DNA of 64,000 nt from Larus michahellis. Its lineage: Eukaryota > Chordata > Aves > Charadriiformes > Laridae. The translations under genes were made by a program, and so were the position numbers. Location of the stretch: assembly GCF_964199755.1 (NCBI RefSeq), contig NC_133913.1:7666201-7730200 (forward strand), in the 5' to 3' direction. The notes beneath the pieces are model-generated. The model was not told the origin of the DNA and did not search any database. It saw only the letters and a list, made by a program, of their open reading frames with translations. Below are positions 21,920 to 33,496 of this stretch, piece after piece (position 1 is the first letter of the stretch; each line of letters opens with the position of its first letter).

Positions 21920-22858
21920 TCACTTGTTCTGGAAGGCCCACCATGAGAACAACTCATCTTTGTTTCTGAGTGTGTAAATGAAGGGGTGCAACAAAGGAGT
22001 TACAAGTGTGTGAAAGGTGTTCACGAGTTTGTTCAGATCCGGGGAGTTCTGGACCGATGGCTTGACATACAGGAACATGGTGGAACCATACCAGATTGTG
22101 ACGACACTGAGGTGGGCGGAGGAAGTGGAAAACACCTTTTTTTGACCATGGGTTGACATGATTCTGAGCATGGAAGAGGTGATGTACACGTAGGAGAGCT
22201 GGGTAACCACACAGGGGGCCACCAGAACAGTTTAGGAGGTAAGGAACGTTGCTAGCTCCATGGGCCACATGTCACTGCAGGAGAGGGCAAGGCAGGAATC
22301 TATATCACAGAGGAAATGATTGATGACATGTGGCCCACAGAACGTCAGCCTGGATGTCAGAAAGGCCAGCAGCGAGACGGACAGACAGCCTCCCAGCCAG
22401 GAGCTGAGCACCAGCCGAGCAGAGAGGACACTGCTGATGAGGGAGCTGTATCTCAAGGGGTAGCGTATGGCTAAGCGGTCATAGGCCGTGACAGACAGGA
22501 GAAAACACTGAGTGGAGCCTAGGGAGAGAAGAAAGAACAACTGGAGGATGCACACACTGAAGGAGATGGTCTGGCTACTCCCTAGCATGACTCCTATGGC
22601 TTTGGGAACAACACGAGTAGTGTGCCAGATCTCCAGAAAGGGGAGATTACGGAGGAGAAAGTACATTGGGGTACAGACGTTGCTGTTCGTCCACATGAGA
22701 GCCATGATGGATGCATTGCATGTTACTGTCAAGGAGCACGTCAGTGCAAATACCACCACAAGGGAAACCCAGAAATGCCACGTGCCTGGGAAGCCAAGAT
22801 GGATGAATTCTTCCACAGTTGTCCCATTTGCTATGTGTCCCCCAGGATTGAGGTTCAT
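21920..22858 (-). pseudogene. olfactory receptor pseudogene, OR11-like (copy A)
   Basis: An odorant receptor GPCR nearly complete on the minus strand. The likely start is MNLNPGGHIANGTTVEEFIHLGFPG (N-glycosylation site NGT). Then come TM1, TPMYFLLRNLPFLEIW (TM2), QTISFSVCILQLFFLLSLGSTQCFLLSV (TM3), TAYDRLAIRYPLRY (MAYDRYVAIC motif with one residue lost), TM4, and HFLCDIDSCLALSCSDMWPMELATFL. The frame then breaks near 22225-22235, and a different frame gives LSYVYITSSMLRIMS (TM5), KKVFSTSSAHLSVVTIWYG (TM6) and LLHPFIYTLRNKD (TM7). FLEIW plus SLGSTQCFLLSV suggests family OR11, whose human members include genes near TRA on chromosome 14. The family call is by memory of motifs. Confidence 0.88.
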
Positions 22859-22929
22859 CTGCAAAGACAGGAAAGTTTCTGGGAGAGTCTCCATGCCTGT
22901 GCTGGTCCTTCAGATGCCACTAGGAGTGA

Positions 22930-23290
22930 AACTAGAACAAATGATGCCTCACCAACCTCATTGCTTTCTATGTGGAGATGAGAGGCACTGTGGGAAGGGG
23001 AGGGGCACTGCCTGGGGTGTACCTTGACTTCATCAAGACCTTTGAAATGCCCTCATGGGTGCACACACATGCACAGCGAGCTATGCACACTCATAGGCAT
23101 ACACACGCATAAATATGTCTGCTGTTGCGGAATTTTATTGTACCATTTGAGGCAAATGAAACACATGCTTACGCTTAGATTTATAAAAAAAAAACAACCA
23201 ACCGACCACCAAATGGTCAACGTATTGGCCAGAGTCCTACCACCATAAGCAGTTCTACAAGGAGTCTGCAAAGATGAATCAGGAGATGAT
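22930..23290. repeat. CR1 remnant block, third copy
   Basis: gcctcaccaacctcattgct...accttgacttcatcaag and the following tcctaccaccataagcagttctac are shared with 13400-13760 and 44690-45030. The OR-proximal 1.7 kb seen in copy B (43000-44690) is missing here, joined at the word acaaatgatgcctcacc. Confidence 0.75.
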
Positions 23291-23614
23291 TTGTTACATA
23301 CACTGGCAGCAGCACCAATCCTGTGAATGGTGCATGGGACACCTCAGCCTGGCATTGGGTCTATCCCTCAGCACCAGCTCTGCTGCCCAAAGGTGGCCAC
23401 TCACCATTCCCATTCCAGGGTTGCTACAAGACAATGCTGCAGCTGTTTCTCATCACCAAGGGAAACTGCTCTCCCTTCCAGAGAGTCCTTCTGTCTCTGC
23501 ATTCCTGCTGCCAGCCACTTTAACCCCTGCTGCATTTGGGCCTTCATGCCCTCTGTGGCAGATCAATCCTTGGTCACAAATTACCACTGCTGAGCAGTTA
23601 CAAGTTGAATTTCC

Positions 23615-23945
23615 CCTTCAGTGCACACACAAACTCACACACATGAGCACAACCACACACGTCAGCTGACACACACCCAAAGAGCAACTCATTCATGTGC
23701 ACTTATAAGGAGGTGTGTGCACACGCATTTCCAAAGGAGCCCATCTCCATACCAACACGCACAGCCACCCCACACACAAATGTGTACGCACAGATATTCA
23801 CACACACGTGCTTACACTCCTGCATGCATGCATTTGCATACAGATTACATGCATGCTCCTCTACACAGATGCACACACACTAAGGCACACATATACACAC
23901 ACCTACGCCCACACAATTACAAATATACAGACCAGTCACACACAT
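23615..23945. repeat. CA-rich simple repeat (imperfect)
   Basis: About 330 bases dominated by CACA/ACAC with interruptions (cacacacaaactcacacaca, tgcatgcatgc). The partner in copy B is at 45390-45900. Open frames across it are compositional artefacts. Confidence 0.9.
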
Positions 23946-24117
23946 TCATGCTCTCCTCCATCAGTGTACGTGTCTGGCAGTGTGCTCTCCCCCTTTCCCC
24001 TCCTTGGCTGCTGCTCAAGCCATAACCATCAGTGGGAGTTGTGATGAGTTGCACCTGGACTTTGGGGGATGGCTGGCAACACAGTCAAAACACTCTCTGG
24101 AGTGGGGACCTAGATAT

Positions 24118-24582
24118 TTTGTTCACATGTGAATATGTCTATAGGTCAATTCTCTTACTCTATAAATAGTGGATAGCCCAAGAGCCCTTGGACCTCTCCT
24201 GCATGGCAGAGGGCTGCATGCCAGGATCTTCCCTTGAGTGGGTTCTGCTCCTCAAGGTTGAGAGATTCCTTGCCGCAACAGATTCTCGGTAAGTGACTAA
24301 TAGCATGCTAAACTTTGAAATCTTAGCTAAGTGATATAAAGGATTAATTGTGCATATGTAGTCCTTTAGACATATCCCATTGACCAAGTCTGGGACTAGG
24401 CTTGGATCCAGCTGCAGCCAGCCTCCTCTCTGAGAAGGACTTTAGAAAGCAAGGGGGTCCTTTCTGAACCTTGTGACTCAACGGGAGGGTCTCCCTGACA
24501 GCTTGTCTGACCCTGTCCTCTATGCAGTAAATAAACAAGTGTACCCTTCTACCACAGGCACATGAATGTATGTGTGAATATG
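24118..24582 (+). mobile_element. solo-LTR-like fossil (ERVL-type, plus; bounds approximate)
   Basis: Begins near tgttcacatgtg. It contains ctataaatagtggat (TATA-like), then cctctcctgcatggcag, and near its end cagtaaataaacaagtg (polyadenylation signal), an order typical of avian ERVL LTRs as I remember them. It is absent from copy B of the duplication. A retroviral fossil with no coding region seen. Confidence 0.6.
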
Positions 24583-25085
24583 TTGTCCCAAATCTGGGTT
24601 CTTTACCCAGTGTGCAGGCCAATAACACACAGAGCAGAGGTATTTCCAAGTTTATTCCATTACTGCACAGAAATGGAGTGCTCATTCCAAGGGAGCGCCC
24701 CTTAGGTTTTACAATTTCCCTTTTTATACACTGATTATTACATATTCTAATAATTGATACATATGCATTTCTATTCTCTTTAATGATTGGTCAAGGTTTC
24801 TTTGCTTCCTTTGTGTGTTAGTATGCAGACTCTGTCCTCTTCATCCACGGTTCTCTTATAAGTAGGTGATATCAATGAGTCAGTGGTTGTGATCTCCCCC
24901 TGCCGAAATTACCTTTTAACTACTTCTCCTCTAATCTTAGACTAATCATGTCTAGTTACTATTTCTCTATAATTAATGAAACATGGTTGGGGCTGTATAG
25001 ATGACTTCTAGCAGCAGTGGCAGGTTCCCTTGGTTGCTTCAGATACATGCTATATTTCACTTTTCAAGTTAATATCAATTTTACT
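24583..25085 (-). mobile_element. second LTR-like fossil (minus; bounds approximate)
   Basis: Read on the minus strand it ends tttgggacaaca, has a polyadenylation signal (aataaacttgg) and is AT-rich upstream. The opposite orientation to the LTR just before it suggests a nested or rearranged insertion. It is absent from copy B. Confidence 0.5.
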
Positions 25086-25199
25086 ACAAGTGCACACATC
25101 AGCACAGTGAGAGGAAAATGTACACAACCACGATCATGCACACACACCACTGAGAACCAGGACTCCTGACACCAGCTCTCAGCCCCTCTAGAGGAATCT

Positions 25200-25920
25200 A
25201 GGCCAGTTCTTCAGACCCTACAGGTAAGGAAGGAATCAGCCCTGCATGCTCTGTATCAGAGCAATATGATCTCCCTCAGAAATACACCATTTCACTGTCC
25301 CCGTTTCTGTGCTGACTGCCCTCAGCTCCCACAGGCTTAGCTCCAGTTTCCAGCCTCAATGCATTCAGCAGCACGGGTGCATTTCCCAGCTACTCCTGCA
25401 CACACGTGTTGGCCATGGCCCCTGGATTGGTTGGTGGAGGGGAGAGGAAGGTGGAGTGGCAGCTATGGGGCATCCCAAGGGCTGTTTCCTGCTTAACCAC
25501 TCCTGCCATTCTGCAGAACAAATCATCTTCTGCAGACCCACATTCATCCCCTGCCACACCAGAGCAGCTCTGGCCATAGCAAGAGGAATGCCCTTCTCCA
25601 AGAGCTCATGGGGCTGATGACGCCTCAGGGTCTTCTGCCTTCCTGGGAATGGGGCAGAGATAACAGCAAGGCAAGGCCTGATGGTCACTGGCAGCAGAGC
25701 AGTGGATATCTTCCTCAGGATATCTTCCTCAGCTCTAACGAATGGTGCTCAAGAGAGGAGGCCCTGCGAGCCATCCCAACCTCCCACTACTCTGCAAATG
25801 GTGACAGGTTTCCTTGTTCCCTCATCCCTTTCCACCCCAGAGCAACACCCTTCTCCTTCGGTAGCTTAGACAATGTCCACAGAGGGAAGAACACCATGGA
25901 GGCCAGGCTTGAATGCAGCA
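25200..25920. repeat. cassette copy: keratin K2 3' flank
   Basis: Homologous to 4200-4734, 48330-48880 and 61200-61650, and in its first part to 15245-15385. No gene. Confidence 0.8.
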
Positions 25921-25924
25921 GAAC

Positions 25925-25930
25925 TTTAAT
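25925..25930 (-). promoter_or_regulatory. K2 polyadenylation signal ATTAAA
   Basis: ATTAAA on the minus strand, about 335 bases past the K2 stop, within the gctcattaaagttctg context conserved in K3. Confidence 0.7.
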
Positions 25931-26263
25931 GAGCCCAAAGAGGGAAACAAAGTCACTCCAGGTGGGGGCCGCAAGTTCATGGAGCCCTGGCAGCCACGGA
26001 AACTCTGCGGTCCTTAACCACAGAGAAGTTCTTGCACAATGTCTGTCTGCCTGCCCCATAGAGGAAGAGGAGACAGAAGGTACCCACCAGGCTGGCATTA
26101 GTGGGACCGTGCTGCAAAGGGGAACCAAAGCAAATAAAGAAAATGGAGAGAAAAGCAAAGCTCTTCAGCTACACCGAAAACACATCCTAAATCTCAATCC
26201 CTTGCCCAGCATCATGTTCTGCGTTGCTCGAGGTGTCTCCCTGGGGCTTTCCCAGCATCTTTA

Positions 26264-26566
26264 TCAGAGGAGGCACCTTCTGCCACTGTAGCGTCTGGAA
26301 ATGCCAGAGAGGTCACAGCACCCAGAGGTGATGGGCACTCCATCACAGCTGAGGATGCTGCCAACAGCAGCGGAGGTGGAGGATCCCACAACGGTGTTCT
26401 GTGGGAAGGAGCTGAGGATGGGGCCAGGCAGGGTCACCACCACAGCAGGAGGCTCAATGACGACGGTGGAGTTCTGGCACTGCCTGACACAGGGCTCGTT
26501 GCAGCTGTTGGCCAGTGGGGTCGGGCCACAGGGCCGGCAGGGCAGGCACTGGTTGTAGCAGGACAT
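26264..26566 (-). CDS. feather beta-keratin K2 (100 aa)
   Basis: Feather-type corneous beta-protein with the complete coding region in exon 2. It starts [31 protein letters not shown] (Cys-rich head and hallmark) and continues [27 protein letters not shown] (beta core, residues 44-70). The tail is [31 protein letters not shown] count 11 Cys. The length is as usual for the family, but the tail replaces the common Gly-rich GGFGISGLG with Cys-rich CCDLSGIS and ends CLL instead of C-P-C or CPPC. The start is 21 bases after the exon-2 acceptor. The protein is identical to K3 at 49221-49523. I see one silent base difference between the two coding regions (near residue 66). Confidence 0.96.
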   Translation of the reverse strand: MSCYNQCLPCRPCGPTPLANSCNEPCVRQCQNSTVVIEPPAVVVTLPGPILSSFPQNTVVGSSTSAAVGSILSCDGVPITSGCCDLSGISRRYSGRRCLL

Positions 26567-26587
26567 GTCTCGAGTGTGGATATGCAC

Positions 26588-26916
26588 CTGGGAGAGGATC
26601 AGGGAGGAAGAGAGCATAAGGGTGGGTGAGGAGCAGCCTGTTAGGAAAAGAGCCACGACCACTTCTGGGTGGGGAGCTGGCAGCTCAGCCAGGAGACACA
26701 CAGTTTTCATCACCCTATATTGAGCAGCCTGGCCTGGAGTGACTCTCTCCTAGTCTGTAGACCAAAACGCCCTCTGCCACATCCCAGCCTCTCTCTACCC
26801 TTCTCCACACTTCCCTCTAGCATGACAAGAACATGCAAAACAGGACAGAAGAGAGCTGAGATGTCCATTGAGGAGATGTCACTTTGGAAGAGAAGGAGAA
26901 GGAACTGCAGACTCAC
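26588..26916 (-). other. K2 intron in 5' UTR
   Basis: Donor CCAG|GTGAGT (exon 1 last base 26917) and acceptor cctctcccag|GTGCAT at 26588. Length 329 bases. Confidence 0.88.
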
Positions 26917-26950
26917 CTGGTTCCCAAGGAGTAGGAGGCGAGAGAAGTGG
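26917..26950 (-). other. K2 non-coding exon 1 (5' end approximate)
   Basis: Minus strand ...gcctcctactccttgggaaccag. Start inferred from the TATA box. Confidence 0.7.
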
Positions 26951-26975
26951 ATGAGACAGCAGGGACTTGGGCTGG

Positions 26976-27110
26976 CTTTTATACCTGCCCTTCATTGCCG
27001 CAGCACCAGAGGCACCCTTTGCAGAGGTAACAATTTTCGCACAAGCTCATCTTGAATGCAAACCATCACAGCTAATGATATGGGCTGTGCTTTGGTTTCC
27101 AACACTGCTG
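26976..27110 (-). promoter_or_regulatory. K2 promoter with TATAAAAG box
   Basis: TATAAAAG on the minus strand at 26983-26976, followed by GCCAGCCC. The proximal 120 bases (to about 27110) are almost the same as for K3 and recognisably similar in K1 and K4. Confidence 0.88.
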
Positions 27111-27149
27111 CCTTTTCATTTCCAGGTTTGTTCCATGCCCATTCCCCAG

Positions 27150-28690
27150 TGAAGATTTCCTGTGATCACTGGGACGAAAGGCCCCAGGATTTCCAGGGCA
27201 GGAATGCAGCAGCGCGGGTGGAAAGGTAAACTCAATTGCTGTATGGTTCCAGGGCAGGAAAGACATGTCAGCTTGGGTCACCTGTTGGGGCTGTTTGAAA
27301 TGTTGTTCTCAGGACAAATCTTCAGCCATCCTCAGCTGGCAGCCCATGGGCTCCTGTGCAGGAGGACCTGCCATGTCCTTCTTTTTCCCTCGCTCCTCAG
27401 CTCACCCTCGTCGTCACTTGATGTTGCTTCCTGAGATGCTGCACTGCCAGATTTTGGTCCCAGCCTGCTTAACACTGCCCGGTCCTCAGCAGAGTCCATG
27501 GTTCACGGTGTTCCTATGTTTGTTCTTATCTTTTGTGTACTTGTAAGTAGCCAGGTTTTAGTGGCTATACACGGGAGCACAAATTTGTGCCCAAGCCTCT
27601 GTGTGTGTGTCCCTGTGTATCATCAAGAGGGCATGTGCTGGTTATGGCAGGGATACTGTCCACTGCTCTCTCCATGAGCACCACAGAGCAGCAGGTTCCC
27701 AGGGTCAGAAGGATACGGAGTGCAGTGGAGTGGTGATGGCACCAGCCTGCTGGAGATGTGTCCAGGGAAGAGGCACTGAAATGTAGACCCTGCCTTCTGA
27801 GACCTCCTTCTTCTGTCTCTGCACAGTTGATGCTCTGCCATTGCTGATTGCAGGCCACAACAAAGATGGTTCCACTCCAACCTTAATCCTTAGTTGAATT
27901 CATTGTGACAATATTGGGAATGCCTCAGCATGGCTGGCGGTCCCCGCTCCCTGCCTCTCCAGGCCAGGACACAGCTGCTCTCCCCAGTGCTAGAGAGTTC
28001 AAAGGTTGTGAATAGCTTTCTCCGCAAGGTGAACACTGAGATATCCTGCCCACCATGTGCTGGCCATCCCTGAGTGGATCTGCTTCCAAAGCACTGTGTA
28101 CTGTGTCTGGGATGGGACACAGCCCACCCTCATGCCCAAGCCAATGCCAAAAGTACTTGTGCTCTTCACAGGCCTGGTGCTGTGCCAGGCAGGGGCTGAG
28201 ACCTTTTCCCAAACTTGTCCTGAATGAAAGGAACACAGAGTCTGATATCACTACGCTGTGAGCAGAAGAACAGTCCCTGCGGATTTCACAGGAGGAGCCA
28301 AAGAACTGATGACAGCTTTGATGTTCATGCCCAGAATGTGCATGTCCTATATTGGAGTCTCAGTCTGAGCACCCAGCAACTGTCCCTGGGAGGGAAGGAC
28401 ATTGGATCCAAGGCGACACTCCCCCAAAGCCCACTGCTGTCCTGCAGGGCTGTCCAGAGATACCCTCATTCAAACAAGGGCTATGCACAGTACAGAAAGT
28501 TCCTGAGCCCATATCCCTGCCTGAAGGTTTGTCTGCCTGGACTCACATCCAGCTTGGAGATAAGGCAGCTGAGGGCTCCTCCACTTCCCTGTAGTGACCC
28601 CGTAGAGATGAGTGCCAGGGAGCTCTTCCGGGAGAGCTCATCCAGGGCTGGTTTCCCTCTCCATGGAGGTGCTTCCGAGCTGAGAAGCTG
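27150..28690. repeat. segmental duplication A, upstream of K2
   Basis: 27150-27760 is nearly identical to 50090-50740. 27910-28560 is homologous to 15400-16060. A short TG repeat is at 27600. No gene is supported. Confidence 0.8.
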
Positions 28691-28900
28691 ATGGCCAAGC
28701 TCATTGCTTTCTCAGGAGGTAACAGTCACTGTGGAGAAGGGAAGGCATGAGTGTCCGTAGAGTTTAGCAAGACCTTTGACACCCTCTCTCCTACTTTCTT
28801 CAGAGCCAAATTGGGGTTAAATGGGTTGGAGCATGATAAGGTGAGAGGAAAATTGGCTGGAGTGTAAGGCAGAAAGAGTTATGAGCAGTGGTGCAAAGCC
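28690..28900 (+). repeat. small CR1 RT remnant
   Basis: ccaagctcattgctttctca...gagtttagcaagacctttgac corresponds to the CR1 LI.FYD...LDFSKAFD region. Very diverged. Confidence 0.65.
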
Positions 28901-29124
28901 CAGCTGGCAGACACATACTCGTTTCTGGAGACCAGCTTTATTGCTACAGAGACCAGTTTCAGGGCAGGTAAGACTGCACTGGGGAAGGGATCTGCAGCAA
29001 AAGGGGCCCACAAAAAGCTCTTTTTGGTGGTTTTCAAAGCCAGGAAAAGCCATCGGCTTGTGCTGGGGGCAGTCAGTTGGTGGGCAGGCTGCTGAGTGAG
29101 CCTGGGTCGAGACAGCACCACCCC

Positions 29125-32100
29125 CGCTTGATCAAGCCACCAGCTTATAAGAAGCCTCAGGGAGGGCAGGGACTAGTCCCTGCCGACAGAGTACAGAGCA
29201 AGCAACCAGTGCTTGTGTGTGCCCTGGATAGCTGCAGCTTGTAGGTCACGGTGCCGAGCCTCTGCCAGTGCAGGAGGTAAATTCAATCCCTCTAGGTGGT
29301 CAGAGGACGAGGGCGCTCACCCCAACTGACCCTCGTGTCACAAGGTGTCACTTGCTTGTAGAGATCCAGCCATGGTTGCTACCCAGTCGAAGGCTATTGT
29401 TAGAAAAGCTGTGGGCACCCAGACAGAGGTCCCATGCAAACACGTGGGTGTCCAGGCCTCCTCCTGCAGAGAGTGCCAGAGCCTGGCACTTGCAATGGAG
29501 GGCAGCAGAGACAACACCTGTGTCAGATGTGAACAGGTAAATGATCTGTTCAGCCAGGTGGCTGAGCTGAAGGAGGAAGTGGAGAGGCTGAGGAATATCA
29601 GGGAATGTGAGAGGGAGATTGACTGGTGGACCCACTCCCTGAGAGAAAGGGAACAGGTTGAGGCCCCACACAAATCAGAGGACCCCTTCCCCTCTCATCA
29701 CCAGGCAGTAGGAGGGGATCTCAGAGAAGGGGGGGAATGGAAACAGGTCCCTGCTTGGGGAAGCAGGTGAATCCCCTCCCAGCTTCCCAGTTACCCTTGC
29801 AGAACAGGTATGGAGTCCTGCAGGAGGAACTGGCTGTTGGAGAGGAGGACGATACACCCAGGCCAGAAATGTCAGAAAGACCAAGTTGCCATGGACCCAG
29901 CATCACAACTGTCTCCAAAAAGAAAAGCAGATGGGTCATTGTTGTGGGTGACTCTCTCCTGAGGGGGGCAGAGGGGCCGATATGCCCTCCTGACCCACTT
30001 CACAGGGAAGTCTGCTGCCTCCCTGGGGCACGGATCAGGGATGTGTTGGACAAACTTCCGGCCCTAGTAAACTCCTCTGACTACTACCCCCTCTTAGTAT
30101 TTCAGGTGGGTACTGATGAAGTGGGTAGAAGGAGCCCAAAATCGATTAGAAGAGATTTTAGAGCCTTGGGACGGCTGCTTAAGGGATCAGGAATGCAAGT
30201 TGTATTCTCCTCTATCCCTTCAGTGGCAATCATGAATGAGGAAATTAACAGGAAGAGGCAACAGGTCAGCTCGTGGCTCTGGGACTGGTGTTATTGGCAG
30301 GGCTCTGGCTTTTTGATCATAGGCTACTAATACAAGACACCTGGCCTGCTGGTGGCAGGTGGGATGCACCTGTCCCAGAAGGGGGAAGGAATTCTGCGGC
30401 AGGAGTTAGCAGGGCTCATTGACAGGGCTTTAAACTAGATATGAGGGGGGAAGGGGAGATAACTGGGCCTGTCAGGAGTAAACCTGAGGGAAGCATGCCA
30501 GGGCTTGAAGGATGGTGGACTAGTGAGGACTGTCATGCTGCCATTTCATCTGAGAGAAGGGAGAGATGTTTAGAAATCATGGAAGCACCTGAGAAGGGTC
30601 TGGTAGGAAATGGGGCCCACACTCACAAAAAGGTGTTGGAATCATTAGCTCATCTGAAGTGCATCTATACCAATGCATGCAGTATGAGCAACAAACAGGG
30701 GGAGCTTGAAGCCATGATGCACCAGGAAAACTGTGACATAGTGGCTATCACAGAAACGTGGTGGGATGCCTCACACGACTGGAGTGCCACAATCAATGGC
30801 TACAAGCTGTTCAGGAGGGACAGGGAGGAAAGAAGAGGCAGTGGAGTGGCCCTGTATGTTAGAGAATGCTATGAGAGCTCGGAAATCAAGTATAGTGATG
30901 ACGGGGTGGAGAGTGTTTGGATTAGGTTAAGGGCCAAAAAAGCTGATATTGCTGTGGGAGTCTGCTATAGACCTCCCAACCAAAGCAGAGAGGTGGATGA
31001 AGCTTTCTGTAAGCAGCTGGGAGAAATCTTGCAGTCACTTGCCGTTGTTCTCGTGGGGGACTTCAGCCTCCTGGGTATCTGCTGGGAATACAACACAGCA
31101 GAGAGGGAACAATCCAGGAGGTTCCTGGAATGTGTGGAGGATAACTTCCTCACACAGCTGGTAAGTGAGCTGACCAGGGAAGGTGCCCTCCTGGACCTGC
31201 TTCTTGTGAACAGGGAAGAACTTGTGGGGGAAGTAAGGGTTGGTGGCCGTCTAGGGCACAGTGATTGTGAGATGACTGAGTTTTTGATCCTTGGAGAAAC
31301 AAGGAGAGGGGTTAGTAAAACTGCCACCTTAGACTTCCAGAGGGCAAACTTTGACCTGTTCAGAAGACTGCTTGACAAAATGCCTTGGAAGGCTGCCCTG
31401 AAGGATATAGGAGCCCAGGAAGGCTGGACCTACTTCAAGAGAGAAGCCTTAAAGGCACAGGAGCAGGCTGTCCCTGTGTGCCGAAAAACAAGTAGGCAGG
31501 CAAGGAGACCAGCCTGGCTAAATAGGGACCTTTGGCTGGACCTCAAGAACAAAAGGAGAGTCTATGACCTTTGGAAGAGGGGGCAGGTCTCTCATGAAGA
31601 CTATAAAGATGTAGTGAAGCTATGCAGGGAGAAAATTAGGAGAGCCAAAGCGCAGCTAGAGCTCAACCTACCTACAGCTGTTAAGGATAACAAAAAATGT
31701 TTCTATAAATTCATTAACAACAAAGGGAGGATTAGGGAAAATCTCCCTCCCTTATTGGATGCAGAGGGAAACATAGTCACAAAGGGTGAGGAAAAGGCTG
31801 AGGTGCTCAATGCCTCCTTTGCCTCTGTCTTTAGCAGTGGAACGAGCTGTTCCCTGGGCACCCAGTCTCAAGAGCTGGGAGACAGGGAGGGGAAGCTGCA
31901 CGAGGTCATGACAATTAAAGAGGAAGTGATCAGTGACCTGCTACACCACTTGGATGCACACAAGTCTTGGGACCGGATGGGTTACATCCAAGAGTGCTGA
32001 AAGAGTTGGCAGACGTGCTCGCCAAGTCGCTTTCCACTATTTGCCTGAAGTCATGGCTAACTGGGGAGGTCCCAATGGACTGGAGGGGAGCAAATGTAGC

Positions 32101-33495
32101 ACCCATCTACAAGAAAGGCAGAAAGGAGGATCAGGAAACTATAGACCTGTCAGTCTGACCTCGGTACCAGGGAAGGTCATGGAGCAGATCATCTCGAGTG
32201 CCTTTACAAGTCATATAATGGACAACCAGGGGATCAGGCACAGTCAGCATGGGTTTAGGAAAGGTAGGTCCTGCCTGACGAACCTGATCTCCTTCTACGA
32301 TAAGATGACCCAATTATTGGATGAGGGAAAGGCTGTGGATATTGTCTACCTAGACTTTCAAAAAGCATTTGATACTGTTCCGCATAGAATTCTCATGGAA
32401 AAACTGGCTGCTCATGGCCTGGAAGAGCATACGATCTGCTGGATCAAGCACTGGCTGGATGGACGGTCCCAAAGAGTGGTGGTCAATGGAGTTAAATCCA
32501 GCTGGCGGCCAGTCACAAGTGGTGTTCCTCAGGGCACAGTGTTGGGACCATTTCTGTTTAACATCTTTATTGATGGTCTTGATAAGGACATAGAGTGTAT
32601 CATCAGTAAGTTCGCAGATGACACCGAGTTAAGCAGGAGTGTTGATCTGCATGAGGATAGGGAGGCTCTACAGAGAGACTTGGATAGATTGGATCGATGG
32701 GCCAACGCTAACGGTATGAGCTTCTAACAAGGCCAACTGCCAGGTCCTGTACTTGTGCCGCAACAACCCCATGCATCACTACAGGCTTGGGGAAGTGTGG
32801 CTGGAAAGCTGCCTGGCAGAAAAGGACGTGGGGGTTCTAATTGACAAGCAGCTGAACATGAGCCAGCAGTGTGCCCAGGTGGCCAAGAAAGCCAATGCCA
32901 TCCTGGCTTGTATTAGAAATAGTGTGACCAGCAGAAGTAGGGAGGTGATTGCCCCCCTGTACTCAGCACTGGTGAGGCCACACCTTGAGTACTGTGTCCA
33001 GTTTTGGGCACCTCAATATGAGAGAGGTATCGAGCTGCTGGAGTGAGTGCAGAGGAGGGCAATGAAGCTGGTGAAGGGCCTGGAGAATAAATCTGATGAG
33101 GAGCGACTGAAGGAGCTGGGACTGTTTAGTTTGAGGAAGAGGAGGCTGAGGGGAGACCTCATCGCTCTCTACAACTACTTGAAAGGACATTGTTGAGAGG
33201 CTGCTGCTGGTTTCTTCTCACAGGTAATTAGCGATAGAACAAGAGGGAATGGCTTCAAGCTGCAACAGGGTAGGTTTAGACTGGACGTTAGGAAAAAAAT
33301 CCTTCAGAGAAAGAGTGGTCAGACACTGGAATAGGCTGCCCAGGGAAGTGGTGGAATCACCATCCCTGAATGTGTTTAAGAGTCATTTAGATGTGGTGTT
33401 AGGGCATATGATGTAGGGGAGAACTTTGTAGAGTGGAGTTGATGGTTGGACTCAATGATCCCAAGGGTCTTTTCCAACCTAAATGATTCTATGCT
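29125..33495 (+). mobile_element. long CR1 LINE, near full-length, inactive
   Basis: A non-LTR retrotransposon with both coding regions. 5' UTR about 29125-29370. ORF1: first part 29345-29770 with Cys pairs (SCREC...TCVRC) and a coiled-coil-like VAELKEEVERLRNI; the rest, in another frame, carries an SGNH-esterase-like block (VVGDSLLRG near 29942, and GGMHLSQKG near 30362). ORF2 from 30441: APE endonuclease (YTNACSMSNK, ITETWW, VCYRPPNQ, VGDFSLLGICWE, HSDCEMTEF), then RT ([39 protein letters not shown] at 32611-32622), then a C-terminal part to about 33410. The tail ends ttccaacctaaatgattcta. Stops and frame changes occur in ORF1, at about 31945-32000 and at 32727, so it cannot move by itself. 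The 5' bound is approximate. Confidence 0.93.
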
Positions 33496-33496
33496 T

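Larger units (their letters stand above)
16100..28600. repeat. segmental duplication copy A
   Basis: Collinear with 34100-50740 in the order V2, V3 pseudogene, OR11-like pseudogene, CR1 remnant, CA repeat, keratin flank, keratin, upstream flank. Many stretches (V3 exon, K2/K3, 20.8-21.7 against 41.0-41.9 kb) are nearly or fully identical. A alone has the LTR fossils at 24.1-25.1 kb. Its end beyond 27760 lacks a partner in B. Confidence 0.9.

Noticed and set aside
23615-23945. CRISPR-like array
   Set aside because: The repeats are CA dinucleotide type without regular spacers, and this is a vertebrate genome.
23621-24044. His/Thr-rich open frames in the CA repeat
   Set aside because: Translation of a simple repeat.
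30441-32000. 519-codon frame as a host gene
   Set aside because: It is CR1 ORF2 (APE endonuclease to RT start).
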